64,000 nucleotides of DNA from Zobellia amurskyensis (GTDB lineage: Bacteria; Bacteroidota; Bacteroidia; Flavobacteriales; Flavobacteriaceae): the NCBI RefSeq assembly GCF_009725985.1, contig NZ_RCNR01000011.1, forward strand, positions 62,001 through 126,000, read 5' to 3'. This document shows, piece by piece, positions 36,433 through 45,627 of this stretch. Position 1 is the first letter of the stretch, and every line of letters begins with the position of its first letter. The position numbers and the translations under genes were made by a program. A model generated the notes under the pieces. That model ran no database searches, was not told the DNA's origin, and saw only the letters and a program-made list of their open reading frames with translations.

Positions 36433-36573
36433 GTATTTGTAAATAACGTTAAGGTAACATTTTTATAACAAACCCCCTTTAAACCTTGCAATAACTTAAT
36501 ATTTAATAACATTTCACTTAACCTGTTCAACGGATATTTGTTGCGTAATAATTAACCAAAGTTTACAAATACG
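36433..36573 (+). promoter_or_regulatory. Pair of GTATTTGTAAA motifs in the SusC leader (candidate operators)
   Basis: GTATTTGTAAAT (36433-36444) follows the -7 element, and GTTTACAAATACG (36561-36573) ends five bases before the SusC ATG. They are inverted copies of one word, and the same word forms the inverted repeat before the transporter gene at 32464-32520. Confidence 0.5.
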
Positions 36574-36578
36574 AAAAA

Positions 36579-39500
36579 ATGAAAAGAACAGTTCTTTTAG
36601 CCTTATTCACTTTAATGGTCAGTATGGCCGCCCGTGCGCAGACCACTTTTACGGGAACGGTACTAGATGAAAACCAAGTGCCATTACCCGGTGCTTCTTT
36701 AGTTATTAAAGGAAGTGCAACCGGGGTAGCCACAGATTTTGACGGTAATTTTAGCATAGAATTACCACAAGGAAATGAAATTCTGGTAGTATCCTATTTG
36801 GGGTATATACCCTCCGAATTCAACACAACGGGAAAAACAACAGCAACCATCGTTTTACAACCCAACTCAGAACAACTAGGTGAGGTTGTAGTAACTGCTT
36901 TGGGTATTAAAAGGGAAGCTAAAAAATTAGCGTATGCTGTTCAAAAAGTCTCGGGAGAAGACATTTCCAAAGCAAAAGAAACCAACGTTGTTAACTCCTT
37001 AGCAGGCAAACTAGCTGGTGTACAGGTAACCGGTGGTAATTCTGGAGTAGGTTCATCCTCACAAATCATTATTCGTGGGGAAAGTTCATTAAACCCAAGT
37101 CCAAACGCGAATTCACCGCTTTTCGTAGTTGATGGTATTCCCATCAACAACAGTGTAAGTAGCCGGTCTAGCGAAGGTAACATGGAAGTAGACTACGGAA
37201 ACGGTGCCCAAGACATTAACCCGGACGATATAGAGACCATGAGCGTTCTAAAAGGACCAAGTGCCACCGCCCTTTATGGCTCAAGAGGTGCTAATGGGGT
37301 TATATTGATAACTACAAAATCAGGAAAGAACAACAAGGGCATAGGTGTTTCCTACACCAACAACACCACATTTGAGTCTATTCTAACATTTCCAGAATAT
37401 CAATACGAATACGGTCAAGGATCAAACGGTCAGTTCGCTTTTGCCGATGGTGGTCAAAATCGTTCCATTACGGGAGGCGTAAACGATCATGTTGACGAAA
37501 GTTGGGGTCCTGCTTTAAACGGTCAATTGATTGCACAGCATGACAGCCCAACAACCAGCGGTTTGCGTGCGGGTGATGTTCATGTACGACCAAGAAATGC
37601 AGACGGTACTTTTGCCGATGAAATTATTGCCACTCCGTTTTTATCGAGACCCGGAAACATTAAAAGTTTTTTTGAAACCGGACATACCATTAGTAACAAC
37701 ATTGCGCTAACCGGTGGAAACGATAAAGGAAACTTTAGACTCTCTTTTACCGATTTACAAAGCGAGGGCATCGTACCCAATACGGATTACAATAGACGTT
37801 CATATGCACTTAACGGATCGTACCAACTTGCAGATTGGCTTAAAGTCTCCGGTTCTATGAACTATGTAAACAGTAACTCAGGCAACCGTCCCGTAAACTC
37901 GTATGGTACGGAAAACATTATGTACTTATGGATTTGGTTTGGACAACATGTTGATATGGACTCGCTACGCGATTACTGGCAACCAGGTTTAGAGGGCGTA
38001 CAACAGTACAATTATAATTACAATTACCACGACAACCCTTTCTTTAATGTTTATGAAAACACGAATAGTCTTGATAAGGACCGTGTTATTACCAATATGC
38101 GTGCAGACATTAAACTGGCCAAAGGTCTAGATTTTATGTTCAGAACCGGATTTGATTATGCCAACGAACTAAATATGCGTAAAAGAGCATATTCTACTCA
38201 GCGGTTCCCAAGGGGTCAATATAGAGAAGATAATATCTATGCTTTCGAGCAGAACACAGATTTTCTTCTTGGCTACAACACTACGTTTAATGATGACTTT
38301 GATTTTGGCCTTTCTTTTGGTGGCAATAGCCGTATTGTAAAAAATAGATATCAAAGAGTAAGTGCCAACTCGCTTTCAATTCCCGGCATATACAATTTCG
38401 GAAATACGGCAGAACCTCTAACGTCTAGCGATTACGATGACAAAAAGGAAATTAACAGTCTGTACGCCTTTGCGAATTTTGGCTTCAAAGACTATTTGTT
38501 CTTAGATGTAACCGGAAGAAATGATTGGTCTTCTACCCTTCCTTTAGAGAACAGCAGTTATTTTTATCCTTCTGCGGGACTTAGTTTAATTCTATCGGAC
38601 ATGTTCACGCTTCCCAAAACCATAACTTTCGCAAAATTAAGAGCAGGTTGGGCAAGTGTAGGTAACGATACTGACCCGTACAACTTATTATCGACCTACG
38701 GCTTTGGAACAACATTCAACGGTTTTTCAAGAGTTAATTCGCCTTCCGAATTAAAACTACCGGACTTAAAACCAGAAAGAACCAATTCTTTTGAAGTTGG
38801 AGCGGACTTAAGGTTGTTTAGTAATCGTTTGGGGCTAGACGTGGCATTATATAGGTCGGAAACCAAGAACCAGATTATTTCACTACCTGTTTCCAATACT
38901 TCAGGTTACAACAGGACGGTAATCAATGCCGGCCAGGTTAGAAACGAAGGTCTAGAAATTACTTTGAACGCCACACCTGTAAAGTCCGAGAATTTCACTT
39001 GGAACACTAACATCAACTTTACTACCAATAGAGGTAAAATTATAGCACTAGCAGACGAGCTCCCTTTTTATCAGATAAAAGAAAACTACCTTATTGTAGG
39101 TGCCGAGGTAGGTGAGAGAATGGGAGATCTATATGGTACAGGTTTCGTAAAAGTAACGGACACCAACAGCCCTCATTATGGAAAGTGGATTATCAACCAA
39201 GATACTGGTCTCCCCTCAAGAGACAATGATCTTAGAAATTTGGGTAACTATAATCCTGATTTTATGGTAGGCCTTCAAAATAGTTTCCGTTACAAGAACC
39301 TAAATCTGGGCGTTCTTTTTGATTGGAGACAAGGTGGTGTTTACCATTCAAGAACGGTCTCCATTGGTGGCACCACAGGCCTTTTGGATTTTACTACGGA
39401 AGGTCGTGAAACAGGTATTGTGGCCGAAGGAGTAATAAATACCGGAACTGCGGAAAATCCAGTATATGTAGAAAATACTATAAATGTACCTGCATCCGGG

Positions 39501-39797
39501 TACTACTCTACCGTGTACAACCGAAGCAATGAGGAAACCACAATGTACGATGCCAGCTATGTGAAGCTTAGAGAAGTAAAATTCGGTTACAACTTCCCTA
39601 AAAAGATGTTCGCCCAAACCCCAATTGCTTCCGCCAGTATTTCTCTTGTTGGACGTAACCTAGCACTATGGACGGAAAACCCCCATGTTGACCCTGAAAC
39701 CTTATCATTTTCGGGCGGAAGTGTAGTTCCTGGCGTAGAGGATATGGCCTTGCCAAGCACAAGAAGCTATGGATTTAATATAAACATTGAATTCTAA
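36579..39797 (+). CDS. SusC/RagA family TonB-linked outer-membrane protein
   Basis: A 1072-residue SusC-type receptor: signal peptide (1-21, ending ARAQ), carboxypeptidase-regulatory-like domain (about 22-100, ending near the conserved ALGIKREAKKLAYAVQ), plug (about 110-230, IIIRGESSLNPSPN, PLFVVDGIPIN, GPSATALYGSRGANGVILITTKSGK) and a large barrel. SusC forms the transport channel under a SusD lid and is normally specific for oligomers cut at the surface. Directly downstream is a SusD gene, 31 bp later. The surrounding genes act on phosphate esters and phosphonates, so a phosphorus-bearing ligand, such as a phosphonolipid headgroup or phosphorylated glycan, is my inference for its cargo. Confidence 0.93.
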   Translation: MKRTVLLALFTLMVSMAARAQTTFTGTVLDENQVPLPGASLVIKGSATGVATDFDGNFSIELPQGNEILVVSYLGYIPSEFNTTGKTTATIVLQPNSEQLGEVVVTALGIKREAKKLAYAVQKVSGEDISKAKETNVVNSLAGKLAGVQVTGGNSGVGSSSQIIIRGESSLNPSPNANSPLFVVDGIPINNSVSSRSSEGNMEVDYGNGAQDINPDDIETMSVLKGPSATALYGSRGANGVILITTKSGKNNKGIGVSYTNNTTFESILTFPEYQYEYGQGSNGQFAFADGGQNRSITGGVNDHVDESWGPALNGQLIAQHDSPTTSGLRAGDVHVRPRNADGTFADEIIATPFLSRPGNIKSFFETGHTISNNIALTGGNDKGNFRLSFTDLQSEGIVPNTDYNRRSYALNGSYQLADWLKVSGSMNYVNSNSGNRPVNSYGTENIMYLWIWFGQHVDMDSLRDYWQPGLEGVQQYNYNYNYHDNPFFNVYENTNSLDKDRVITNMRADIKLAKGLDFMFRTGFDYANELNMRKRAYSTQRFPRGQYREDNIYAFEQNTDFLLGYNTTFNDDFDFGLSFGGNSRIVKNRYQRVSANSLSIPGIYNFGNTAEPLTSSDYDDKKEINSLYAFANFGFKDYLFLDVTGRNDWSSTLPLENSSYFYPSAGLSLILSDMFTLPKTITFAKLRAGWASVGNDTDPYNLLSTYGFGTTFNGFSRVNSPSELKLPDLKPERTNSFEVGADLRLFSNRLGLDVALYRSETKNQIISLPVSNTSGYNRTVINAGQVRNEGLEITLNATPVKSENFTWNTNINFTTNRGKIIALADELPFYQIKENYLIVGAEVGERMGDLYGTGFVKVTDTNSPHYGKWIINQDTGLPSRDNDLRNLGNYNPDFMVGLQNSFRYKNLNLGVLFDWRQGGVYHSRTVSIGGTTGLLDFTTEGRETGIVAEGVINTGTAENPVYVENTINVPASGYYSTVYNRSNEETTMYDASYVKLREVKFGYNFPKKMFAQTPIASASISLVGRNLALWTENPHVDPETLSFSGGSVVPGVEDMALPSTRSYGFNINIEF

Positions 39798-39828
39798 ATA
39801 GAATTAATCACTACAATACATATTCAAG

Positions 39829-41274
39829 ATGAAAACATCAAAAATATTTACCATAATCCTTCTATCCGGCTTAAGCTTAACGGGCTGTACCGCAGATTTT
39901 GAAGAAACTAATACGAACCCTAATGCTCCGGAAATGGTAAGTGCCAATCTACTTACCGCTACGGCAACTTCAGAAATTGCCCGCACTTTAACATCTGAAG
40001 GATATTCGGACGGAAATACTCTTATCCAGCTAATGGCAAAGAACAATTTCCCTGGCTTTGGTCAATTTGAATGGGGAGATCAAGGACTTTGGAATTTTTT
40101 CTATGAAATTTTACCAGAAGTAACAGATATTCTAGAAATCTCTAGAGCAGAGGAAACAAAGAATAGCACTTATGAAGGCATAGCCCTAACCTTAAGAGCC
40201 CTTTGTTATGCCAACTTAACGGATCTTTATGCCAACGTTCCTTACACGGAAGCCATTACCGGAAAAACAGATGCGGTTTTTACCCCAAAATATGATGATC
40301 AAGAAACGGTTTACAATGGCGTTCTTCAAGATTTAGTTGATGCCGATGCAGCGCTGGCCTTGAATCAAACCATTACAGGTTCATCGGGAGATGTAATGTT
40401 TGATGGTGATGCTTCAAAATGGAGAAAACTAGCAAATTCCCTTCGCTTACGTTACTTGTTGCGAATCTCAAAACAAAGAGACGTATCGGCCCAAATGCAA
40501 GCTATTGTGAGTGCCGGAAACTATATCATGACCAATGATGACAATGCTACCTTAACTTTCAGCGGAACTTCAAATACTGATTCTTGGCCAGAAAGTACAG
40601 GACGTATTGGTGGTTTTGACGAGAAAAGCTTGTGTACTACCGGACTCGAATACCTTACCCGTTTTAACGACCCTAGATTGGATATTTGGTTTGACCGTAA
40701 CAGTAATGGTGAATATGTGGGCATACCAATTGGCTTAAATCAAGATAATGCTAGAGCGTATGACGATGCCAATAGCCCTAGCCGTTTAGATGTTGAATTG
40801 TTCTACTTTTCCAGAACTGAAGCTGAGGCCTATATTATAAAAAGCTCTGAGGTGAACTTTATTTTGGCCGAAGCCGCAGAAAGAGGCTTTATTTCCGGTG
40901 ATGCCGAAACTTTTTACAATGAAGGAATTCGCCAGAGCATGAAGTATTGGGGCATAACGGACGATGCGGTTATTGATGCTTATTTAGCACAGACTTCCGT
41001 AGCTTACGATGGAAGCATTGAATTACTAATGACCCAAAAAACACTAGCACTTTGGAATGTAGATTACCAAGGTTGGTTTGATTATAGGAGAACAGGCCTT
41101 CCTGCTCTTGAAGCCGGACCGGACAATGAAAACCAAGGTCTTTACCCGGTTAGATTTCTATACCCTTCTTCTGAGCAAACGTTGAACGAAATAAACTATA
41201 AAGCTGCAGTAGAAGCAATTGGTGGGGATAATATAAACTCTAAGGGATGGTGGGAGACCGGAACACGGTACTAA
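39829..41274 (+). CDS. SusD/RagB-like nutrient-binding lipoprotein
   Basis: A 481-residue surface lipoprotein with lipobox LTGC (C20). The N-terminal FEETNTNPNAPEMV and the helical TPR-like repeats, followed by SKWRKLANSLRLRYLLRISK and the C-terminal NEINYKAAVEAIGGDNINSKGWWE, are typical of the SusD-like group 2 (PF12771-type). It caps the SusC channel and binds the ligand before import. The SusC-SusD order and the short gap make a transport pair; the ligand is unknown. Confidence 0.9.
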   Translation: MKTSKIFTIILLSGLSLTGCTADFEETNTNPNAPEMVSANLLTATATSEIARTLTSEGYSDGNTLIQLMAKNNFPGFGQFEWGDQGLWNFFYEILPEVTDILEISRAEETKNSTYEGIALTLRALCYANLTDLYANVPYTEAITGKTDAVFTPKYDDQETVYNGVLQDLVDADAALALNQTITGSSGDVMFDGDASKWRKLANSLRLRYLLRISKQRDVSAQMQAIVSAGNYIMTNDDNATLTFSGTSNTDSWPESTGRIGGFDEKSLCTTGLEYLTRFNDPRLDIWFDRNSNGEYVGIPIGLNQDNARAYDDANSPSRLDVELFYFSRTEAEAYIIKSSEVNFILAEAAERGFISGDAETFYNEGIRQSMKYWGITDDAVIDAYLAQTSVAYDGSIELLMTQKTLALWNVDYQGWFDYRRTGLPALEAGPDNENQGLYPVRFLYPSSEQTLNEINYKAAVEAIGGDNINSKGWWETGTRY

Positions 41275-41289
41275 CCTTCTTACATACAG

Positions 41290-41330
41290 CAATGCTTTTG
41301 CCCAACGTAACAACCAAGGCAAAAGCATTG
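41290..41330 (+). terminator. Strong intercistronic hairpin after SusD
   Basis: A perfect 13-bp stem (CAATGCTTTTGCC, 41290-41302, complement 41318-41330) with a 15-nt loop lies in the SusD-phosphodiesterase gap. The T-run is weak, so partial termination or mRNA 3'-end protection is more likely than a full stop. Confidence 0.65.
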
Positions 41331-41352
41331 TTATAAATTAATCTTTCAAATT

Positions 41353-42999
41353 ATGAAGCCAATTAAGTTACTTATACCAATACTAGCGCTCTGCGGAATA
41401 TGGTCCAAAAGTGTTAATGGTCAAGAAGTACCTACTTTAGATATTGAACACGTAGTGGTCATAGGTTTTGACGGACTAAGCCCGGATGGACTGCAAAATG
41501 CAGTTACACCTACTTTTGACAAATTAATGCAAGAAGGTGCCTATTCCTTGCATGCCAGGGCAGTGCTTCCTACAAGTTCAAGCACCAATTGGGCTTCAAT
41601 GATTATGGGAGCCGGACCCGAGCAACACGGGATTACATCAAATGCTTGGGAAAAGGATAATTTTACCCTACCTGCGGTAACCCAAAGCGAAGAATTCATA
41701 TTTCCTACCATCTTTCAATTGACCAATGACCAGATTGCTTCTGCAGAAATAGGTGCCATTTACCACTGGGGCGGTTTTGGAAGATTGTTCGAGAAAAGTG
41801 CAGTTGATTATGATGTAAATCCGGAAACGGAAGATGAAACCGCAGTTCTGGCCAGTTCTTACATTAAAACCAAAAGACCTAAACTTACCTTCGTTCATTT
41901 TGACCATGTAGACCATGCCGGCCACGAGTACGGCCATGGAACGCCAAAGTACTACAAATCCGTAGAAAAAGCCGATCAGCTTTTAAAGCAAGTTTTACAT
42001 GCAATTGCAGCATCTGGTCTAAAGGACAAAACCCTAATCATTGTTAGTGCCGACCATGGCGGCTTAGGAAAAGGCCACGGCGGAGAATCACTCAAGGAAA
42101 TTGAAATTCCATTTATCGTTTGGGGCAAGGGGGTCAAGAAAAACTACAAGATCACCCATCCGGTATACCAATATGACAATGCGGCTACCGTTGCTTTTGC
42201 TCTGGGTCTAAAAACCCCATATGCCTGGATCGGAAAACCCGTACTCTCGGCTTTTGAAGGTTATGAAATTGAAGATGACTATATGCTTCTTGAGCAGTTG
42301 AAGGAGCCTCTAATCTCCCCAAAAGCGGATGGTTATAAAAAGGCAGGTGGACTCTTCGCGGAAACAACTTCCTTGAAAATTGAAAACCCAAATGCAAAAG
42401 GAGTAATCCGGTATACGTTAGATGGTTCATTACCAACAAAAACTTCCAACGCATACAAAAAGGTCATCTCACTAACCCAAAATACGGTAGTTAAAAGTGC
42501 GATGTTCACTAATGAAAAAATTAGCAGTCCGGTTGCAGAAGCCTATTTTAGAATTCGCTCAAAAGATCTTAAAAAACCAGTAAAATACGAGATTTTCTAC
42601 GAAGACCAACTTTCTTTTCTTCCGGCCCTAGGTTCAAAAAAACCAAATCTATCCGGAAGTATTTTTGAAATTACTTCCGATGAAATAAAGGATAAGATAA
42701 AACCTAATACGGTAGTACGGTTCACTTCCCAAATAAGGGTAGATGAAGAAAAAAACTTCAGGTTCTATCTTCGATCAGACGACGGCAGTCAACTCTTTAT
42801 TGACAACGAATTGGTAGTGGATAACGACGGCGACCATGGGGTAAGGACCAAAGACGGTTCGATCAATTTAAAACGCGGCCTACACACCCTCAAGGTCCTT
42901 TGGTTCAATGGTGGAGGCGATGGCTGGCTTGATGTTTTCGTAGAGGAAGAAGACAAGATCAAACAAATTTTAACCAACCCTTTATTGATCGCCAATTAA
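41353..42999 (+). CDS. Exported type I phosphodiesterase (alkaline phosphatase superfamily) with CHB_HEX_C and PA14 domains
   Basis: A 548-residue exported enzyme: signal peptide ending VNGQ (about 23), then a nucleotide pyrophosphatase/phosphodiesterase domain (about 30-310). Metal and nucleophile regions are visible: VVIGFDGLSPDG (Asp), PTSSSTNWASMIMGAGPEQHGI (candidate Ser/Thr nucleophile), HFDHVDHAGHEYGH and SADHGGLGKGHGG. A chitobiase C-terminal-like domain (about 325-400, IRYTLDGSLPT) and a PA14 domain (about 415-535, FYLRSDDGSQLFIDNELVVD) follow and may bind glycans. It would cut phosphodiesters or phosphonate esters outside the cytoplasm; a phosphonoacetate-hydrolase-like activity cannot be excluded. 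Its stop is directly followed by the next start. Confidence 0.88.
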   Translation: MKPIKLLIPILALCGIWSKSVNGQEVPTLDIEHVVVIGFDGLSPDGLQNAVTPTFDKLMQEGAYSLHARAVLPTSSSTNWASMIMGAGPEQHGITSNAWEKDNFTLPAVTQSEEFIFPTIFQLTNDQIASAEIGAIYHWGGFGRLFEKSAVDYDVNPETEDETAVLASSYIKTKRPKLTFVHFDHVDHAGHEYGHGTPKYYKSVEKADQLLKQVLHAIAASGLKDKTLIIVSADHGGLGKGHGGESLKEIEIPFIVWGKGVKKNYKITHPVYQYDNAATVAFALGLKTPYAWIGKPVLSAFEGYEIEDDYMLLEQLKEPLISPKADGYKKAGGLFAETTSLKIENPNAKGVIRYTLDGSLPTKTSNAYKKVISLTQNTVVKSAMFTNEKISSPVAEAYFRIRSKDLKKPVKYEIFYEDQLSFLPALGSKKPNLSGSIFEITSDEIKDKIKPNTVVRFTSQIRVDEEKNFRFYLRSDDGSQLFIDNELVVDNDGDHGVRTKDGSINLKRGLHTLKVLWFNGGGDGWLDVFVEEEDKIKQILTNPLLIAN

Positions 43000-44271
43000 A
43001 TGAAGTTTCTCAATTTTTGTTTTATAACGCTGTTTTCGCTGGGCACTACAGTTTGTGCCCAGCAAAATAGTACCGAACTGGCCCCTTGGGAATATGGCAT
43101 GCTAGACATACACCATATCAACACTGGCCGGGGCGATGCCGCTTTTTTGATTCTTCCGGACGGCACTACGCTTTTGATCGATGCGGGCGATATGTCAGAG
43201 ACCCATGCCCGGACCCTTTCCGCAAGAAATGCCAAATTGGTGCCGAACGGTTCCAAATCGGCTCCGGAATGGATTGTTGACTATATCCGGCAATTCGCTC
43301 CAAAAGACAAAACCCTACAACTCGATTACGCCCTCATCACCCATTACCATGATGATCATTTCGGGGAAATGGACCCCAATCGAAAACTAATAAAAGAAGG
43401 GGATTACGCCCTTACGGGAATAACCGAAGTAGGCTACCACATCCCCATTAAAACCCTTCTAGACCGCGGAAGCCACTTTCCTGTCGACCTCAAGGATGCT
43501 GAAATCCAAAAGAAAATTGATAAAAACGATGCCTATGGAATGATTCCCACGCTTCAGAACTACTGGAAGTTTATTTCCCATCAAACAAAGGCTACCGGAC
43601 TCCAACATAAAACATTTGAAGCGGGACTAGTGAACCAGATCGCACTTAAAACACAAGCCAACGATTTTCCAGGTTTCAATATCCGGAACATTGCGGTTAA
43701 CGGTCATATATGGACGGGCCGTTCAAACGAAACCTTTTCACTATTCAAAAAGGGCGAATATTCAGGTGAGAACCCCTTGAGCACTTGCCTTAAAATCAGT
43801 TATGGCGATTTCGACTATTTTACCGGAGGGGATATCAGCGGTATCGACGCTTTTGGCGGCACCGATATTGCTTCATTGGAATCTAACATTGCCCCTATCA
43901 TCGGCCCTGTTGATGTAGCCACCTTAAACCACCATGGCAATCGCGATTCCCAAAACAGCTTTTACGTACGCAGCTTAAGGCCCCGCGTCTGGATACAACA
44001 AAATTGGTCTAGCGACCATCCGGGAGAAGAAGTCTTGCGCCGGATTACCTCCCAAAAACTCTATCCGGGAGAACGTGACATTTTCAGCACGGTACTTTTA
44101 CAAGCCAACAAAGAGGTTATTGGCAACCGATTAGAACAGTACAAAAGTCAAAACGGACATGTGGTCGTACGGGTTGAAAGAGGTGGAAAAGCCTACAAAA
44201 TATTTATCTTGAACGATACCTCCGAACAGCGCGAGCTTGTATCAGAACACGGCCCCTATGCATCCGAATAA
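43000..44271 (+). CDS. Exported MBL-fold metallohydrolase
   Basis: A 423-residue metallo-beta-lactamase-fold protein with a signal peptide (about 1-20, TVCAQ). The metal site is visible in ALITHYHDDHFGEM (H-x-H-x-D-H) and in DVATLNHHGNRDSQNSF further on; LDIHHINTGRGDAAFLILPDG is the typical first beta hairpin of ComEC/Rec2-like MBL enzymes. It probably hydrolyses a phosphodiester or phosphonate-type bond in the periplasm or at the surface, consistent with its two phosphoesterase neighbours, though MBL chemistry is broad. It is coupled to the upstream gene without a gap and overlaps the next gene by 14 bp. Confidence 0.82.
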   Translation: MKFLNFCFITLFSLGTTVCAQQNSTELAPWEYGMLDIHHINTGRGDAAFLILPDGTTLLIDAGDMSETHARTLSARNAKLVPNGSKSAPEWIVDYIRQFAPKDKTLQLDYALITHYHDDHFGEMDPNRKLIKEGDYALTGITEVGYHIPIKTLLDRGSHFPVDLKDAEIQKKIDKNDAYGMIPTLQNYWKFISHQTKATGLQHKTFEAGLVNQIALKTQANDFPGFNIRNIAVNGHIWTGRSNETFSLFKKGEYSGENPLSTCLKISYGDFDYFTGGDISGIDAFGGTDIASLESNIAPIIGPVDVATLNHHGNRDSQNSFYVRSLRPRVWIQQNWSSDHPGEEVLRRITSQKLYPGERDIFSTVLLQANKEVIGNRLEQYKSQNGHVVVRVERGGKAYKIFILNDTSEQRELVSEHGPYASE

Positions 44272-45625
44272 AAAAATAAAACCCAACAAAAGAACCGAGG
44301 GCGATATTAATTATACCCCTGCTAGACAAGCTTGGCTAGACCATGAGGTAGATGAAAGCACAAAAGCCCTCCTTGAAAAAGATGCCCGTTATTTTTTTCA
44401 TCAGGCCCTATCATCTCCCTGTTTAGACGTACTTAAAAACTGCGAGGGATCCTATATAGAAAACCTGTCCGGTAAAAAATATCTTGATTTTCATGGCAAC
44501 AACGTACATCAGTTGGGGTTTTCACACCCCAAACTCATACAGCGCCTTACCGAACAACTGCAATCGCTTACCTTTTCTACGCGACGGTACACCAACGAGG
44601 CGGCTATTCATTTTGCAGAGAAATTGGCTTCGCTCTTGCCATCAGATCTAAACCGAACACTTATGACACCCAATGGCAGTGCCGCTATTGGCATCGCCCT
44701 TAAACTGGCACGGGCCATAACCGGCAAATTTAAGGTAGTTTCATTTTGGGACTCCTTTCACGGCGCCTCATTAGATGCCATAAGCGTAGGCGGGGAATCT
44801 GTTTTCAGAGAACACATGGGACCCATGATGCCAGGAGTAGAACGTATTCCACCACCTGTTACCTACCGCGGCATTTACGAAGGCAACGAATCTAAATGTC
44901 TGGAGTATTTAGAATATGTATTCGCAAAAGAAGGAGATATTGGCGCCTTCTTGGCAGAGACCGTACGGAATACAGATGTACAACTTCCCTCCAAATCTTT
45001 TTGGAAAGAAGCACGGAAACTTTGTGATACCTATAGCGTACTATTGATTTTAGACGAAATTCCTATAGCCATGGGACGTACCGGAAAAATGTTCGCTTTT
45101 GAACATTACGATATAGAACCGGATATCCTTTGTCTGGGAAAAGGTTTGGGAGGTGGAATTTTTCCACAGGCAGCTATCGTTACACGTGATTCCTATAATA
45201 ATTTCAGTGATATTTCCTTGGGTCACTACACCCATGAAAAGAGTCCGCTTGGTGCTGTATCGGCCTTGACTACCCTAGAAATTATTGAAGAGGAACTTCG
45301 CCTGAATAAAATTAAAAAACTTGAGGATTTCATGCGCCAAGAAATGAATCGCCTAAAAGAAAAATATTCTATTATAGGCGATGTTAGAGGTTTAGGACTT
45401 TTATGGGGACTTGAACTCGTAAAAAACCCGAAAACAAAAGAAAAAGCAATTGACGAAGCCGAAAAAGTAATGTATGAATGTCTAAAGAACGGACTTAGCT
45501 TTAAAGTCTCCGCTGGCAACGTACTACAACTTGCCCCAGCACTTACTATTTCTGAATATGAACTTAAAAAAGCTGTTAAGATTCTTGATAATTCCCTTTC
45601 TTCGTTAAACCATCAAACCAACTGA
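44258..45625 (+). CDS. pbfA: PbfA-like class III aminotransferase-fold lyase ((R)-1-hydroxy-2-aminoethylphosphonate ammonia-lyase)
   Basis: A 455-residue PLP enzyme of the class III aminotransferase fold; the ATG at 44258 is preferred over one 21 bp upstream. The N-terminus (EGDINYTPARQAWL, KDARYFFHQALSSPCLDVLKN) and YLDFHGNNVHQLGF resemble, from memory, PbfA, which eliminates ammonia from (R)-1-hydroxy-2-aminoethylphosphonate to give phosphonoacetaldehyde. PLP-binding features are DEIPIAMGRTG and K295 in CLGKGLGGG. The PhnX-like hydrolase in the same locus would take the product further. No signal peptide is present, so it works in the cytoplasm on imported substrate. A plain omega-aminotransferase remains the alternative. 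Confidence 0.75.
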   Translation: MHPNKKIKPNKRTEGDINYTPARQAWLDHEVDESTKALLEKDARYFFHQALSSPCLDVLKNCEGSYIENLSGKKYLDFHGNNVHQLGFSHPKLIQRLTEQLQSLTFSTRRYTNEAAIHFAEKLASLLPSDLNRTLMTPNGSAAIGIALKLARAITGKFKVVSFWDSFHGASLDAISVGGESVFREHMGPMMPGVERIPPPVTYRGIYEGNESKCLEYLEYVFAKEGDIGAFLAETVRNTDVQLPSKSFWKEARKLCDTYSVLLILDEIPIAMGRTGKMFAFEHYDIEPDILCLGKGLGGGIFPQAAIVTRDSYNNFSDISLGHYTHEKSPLGAVSALTTLEIIEEELRLNKIKKLEDFMRQEMNRLKEKYSIIGDVRGLGLLWGLELVKNPKTKEKAIDEAEKVMYECLKNGLSFKVSAGNVLQLAPALTISEYELKKAVKILDNSLSSLNHQTN

Positions 45626-45627
45626 AA

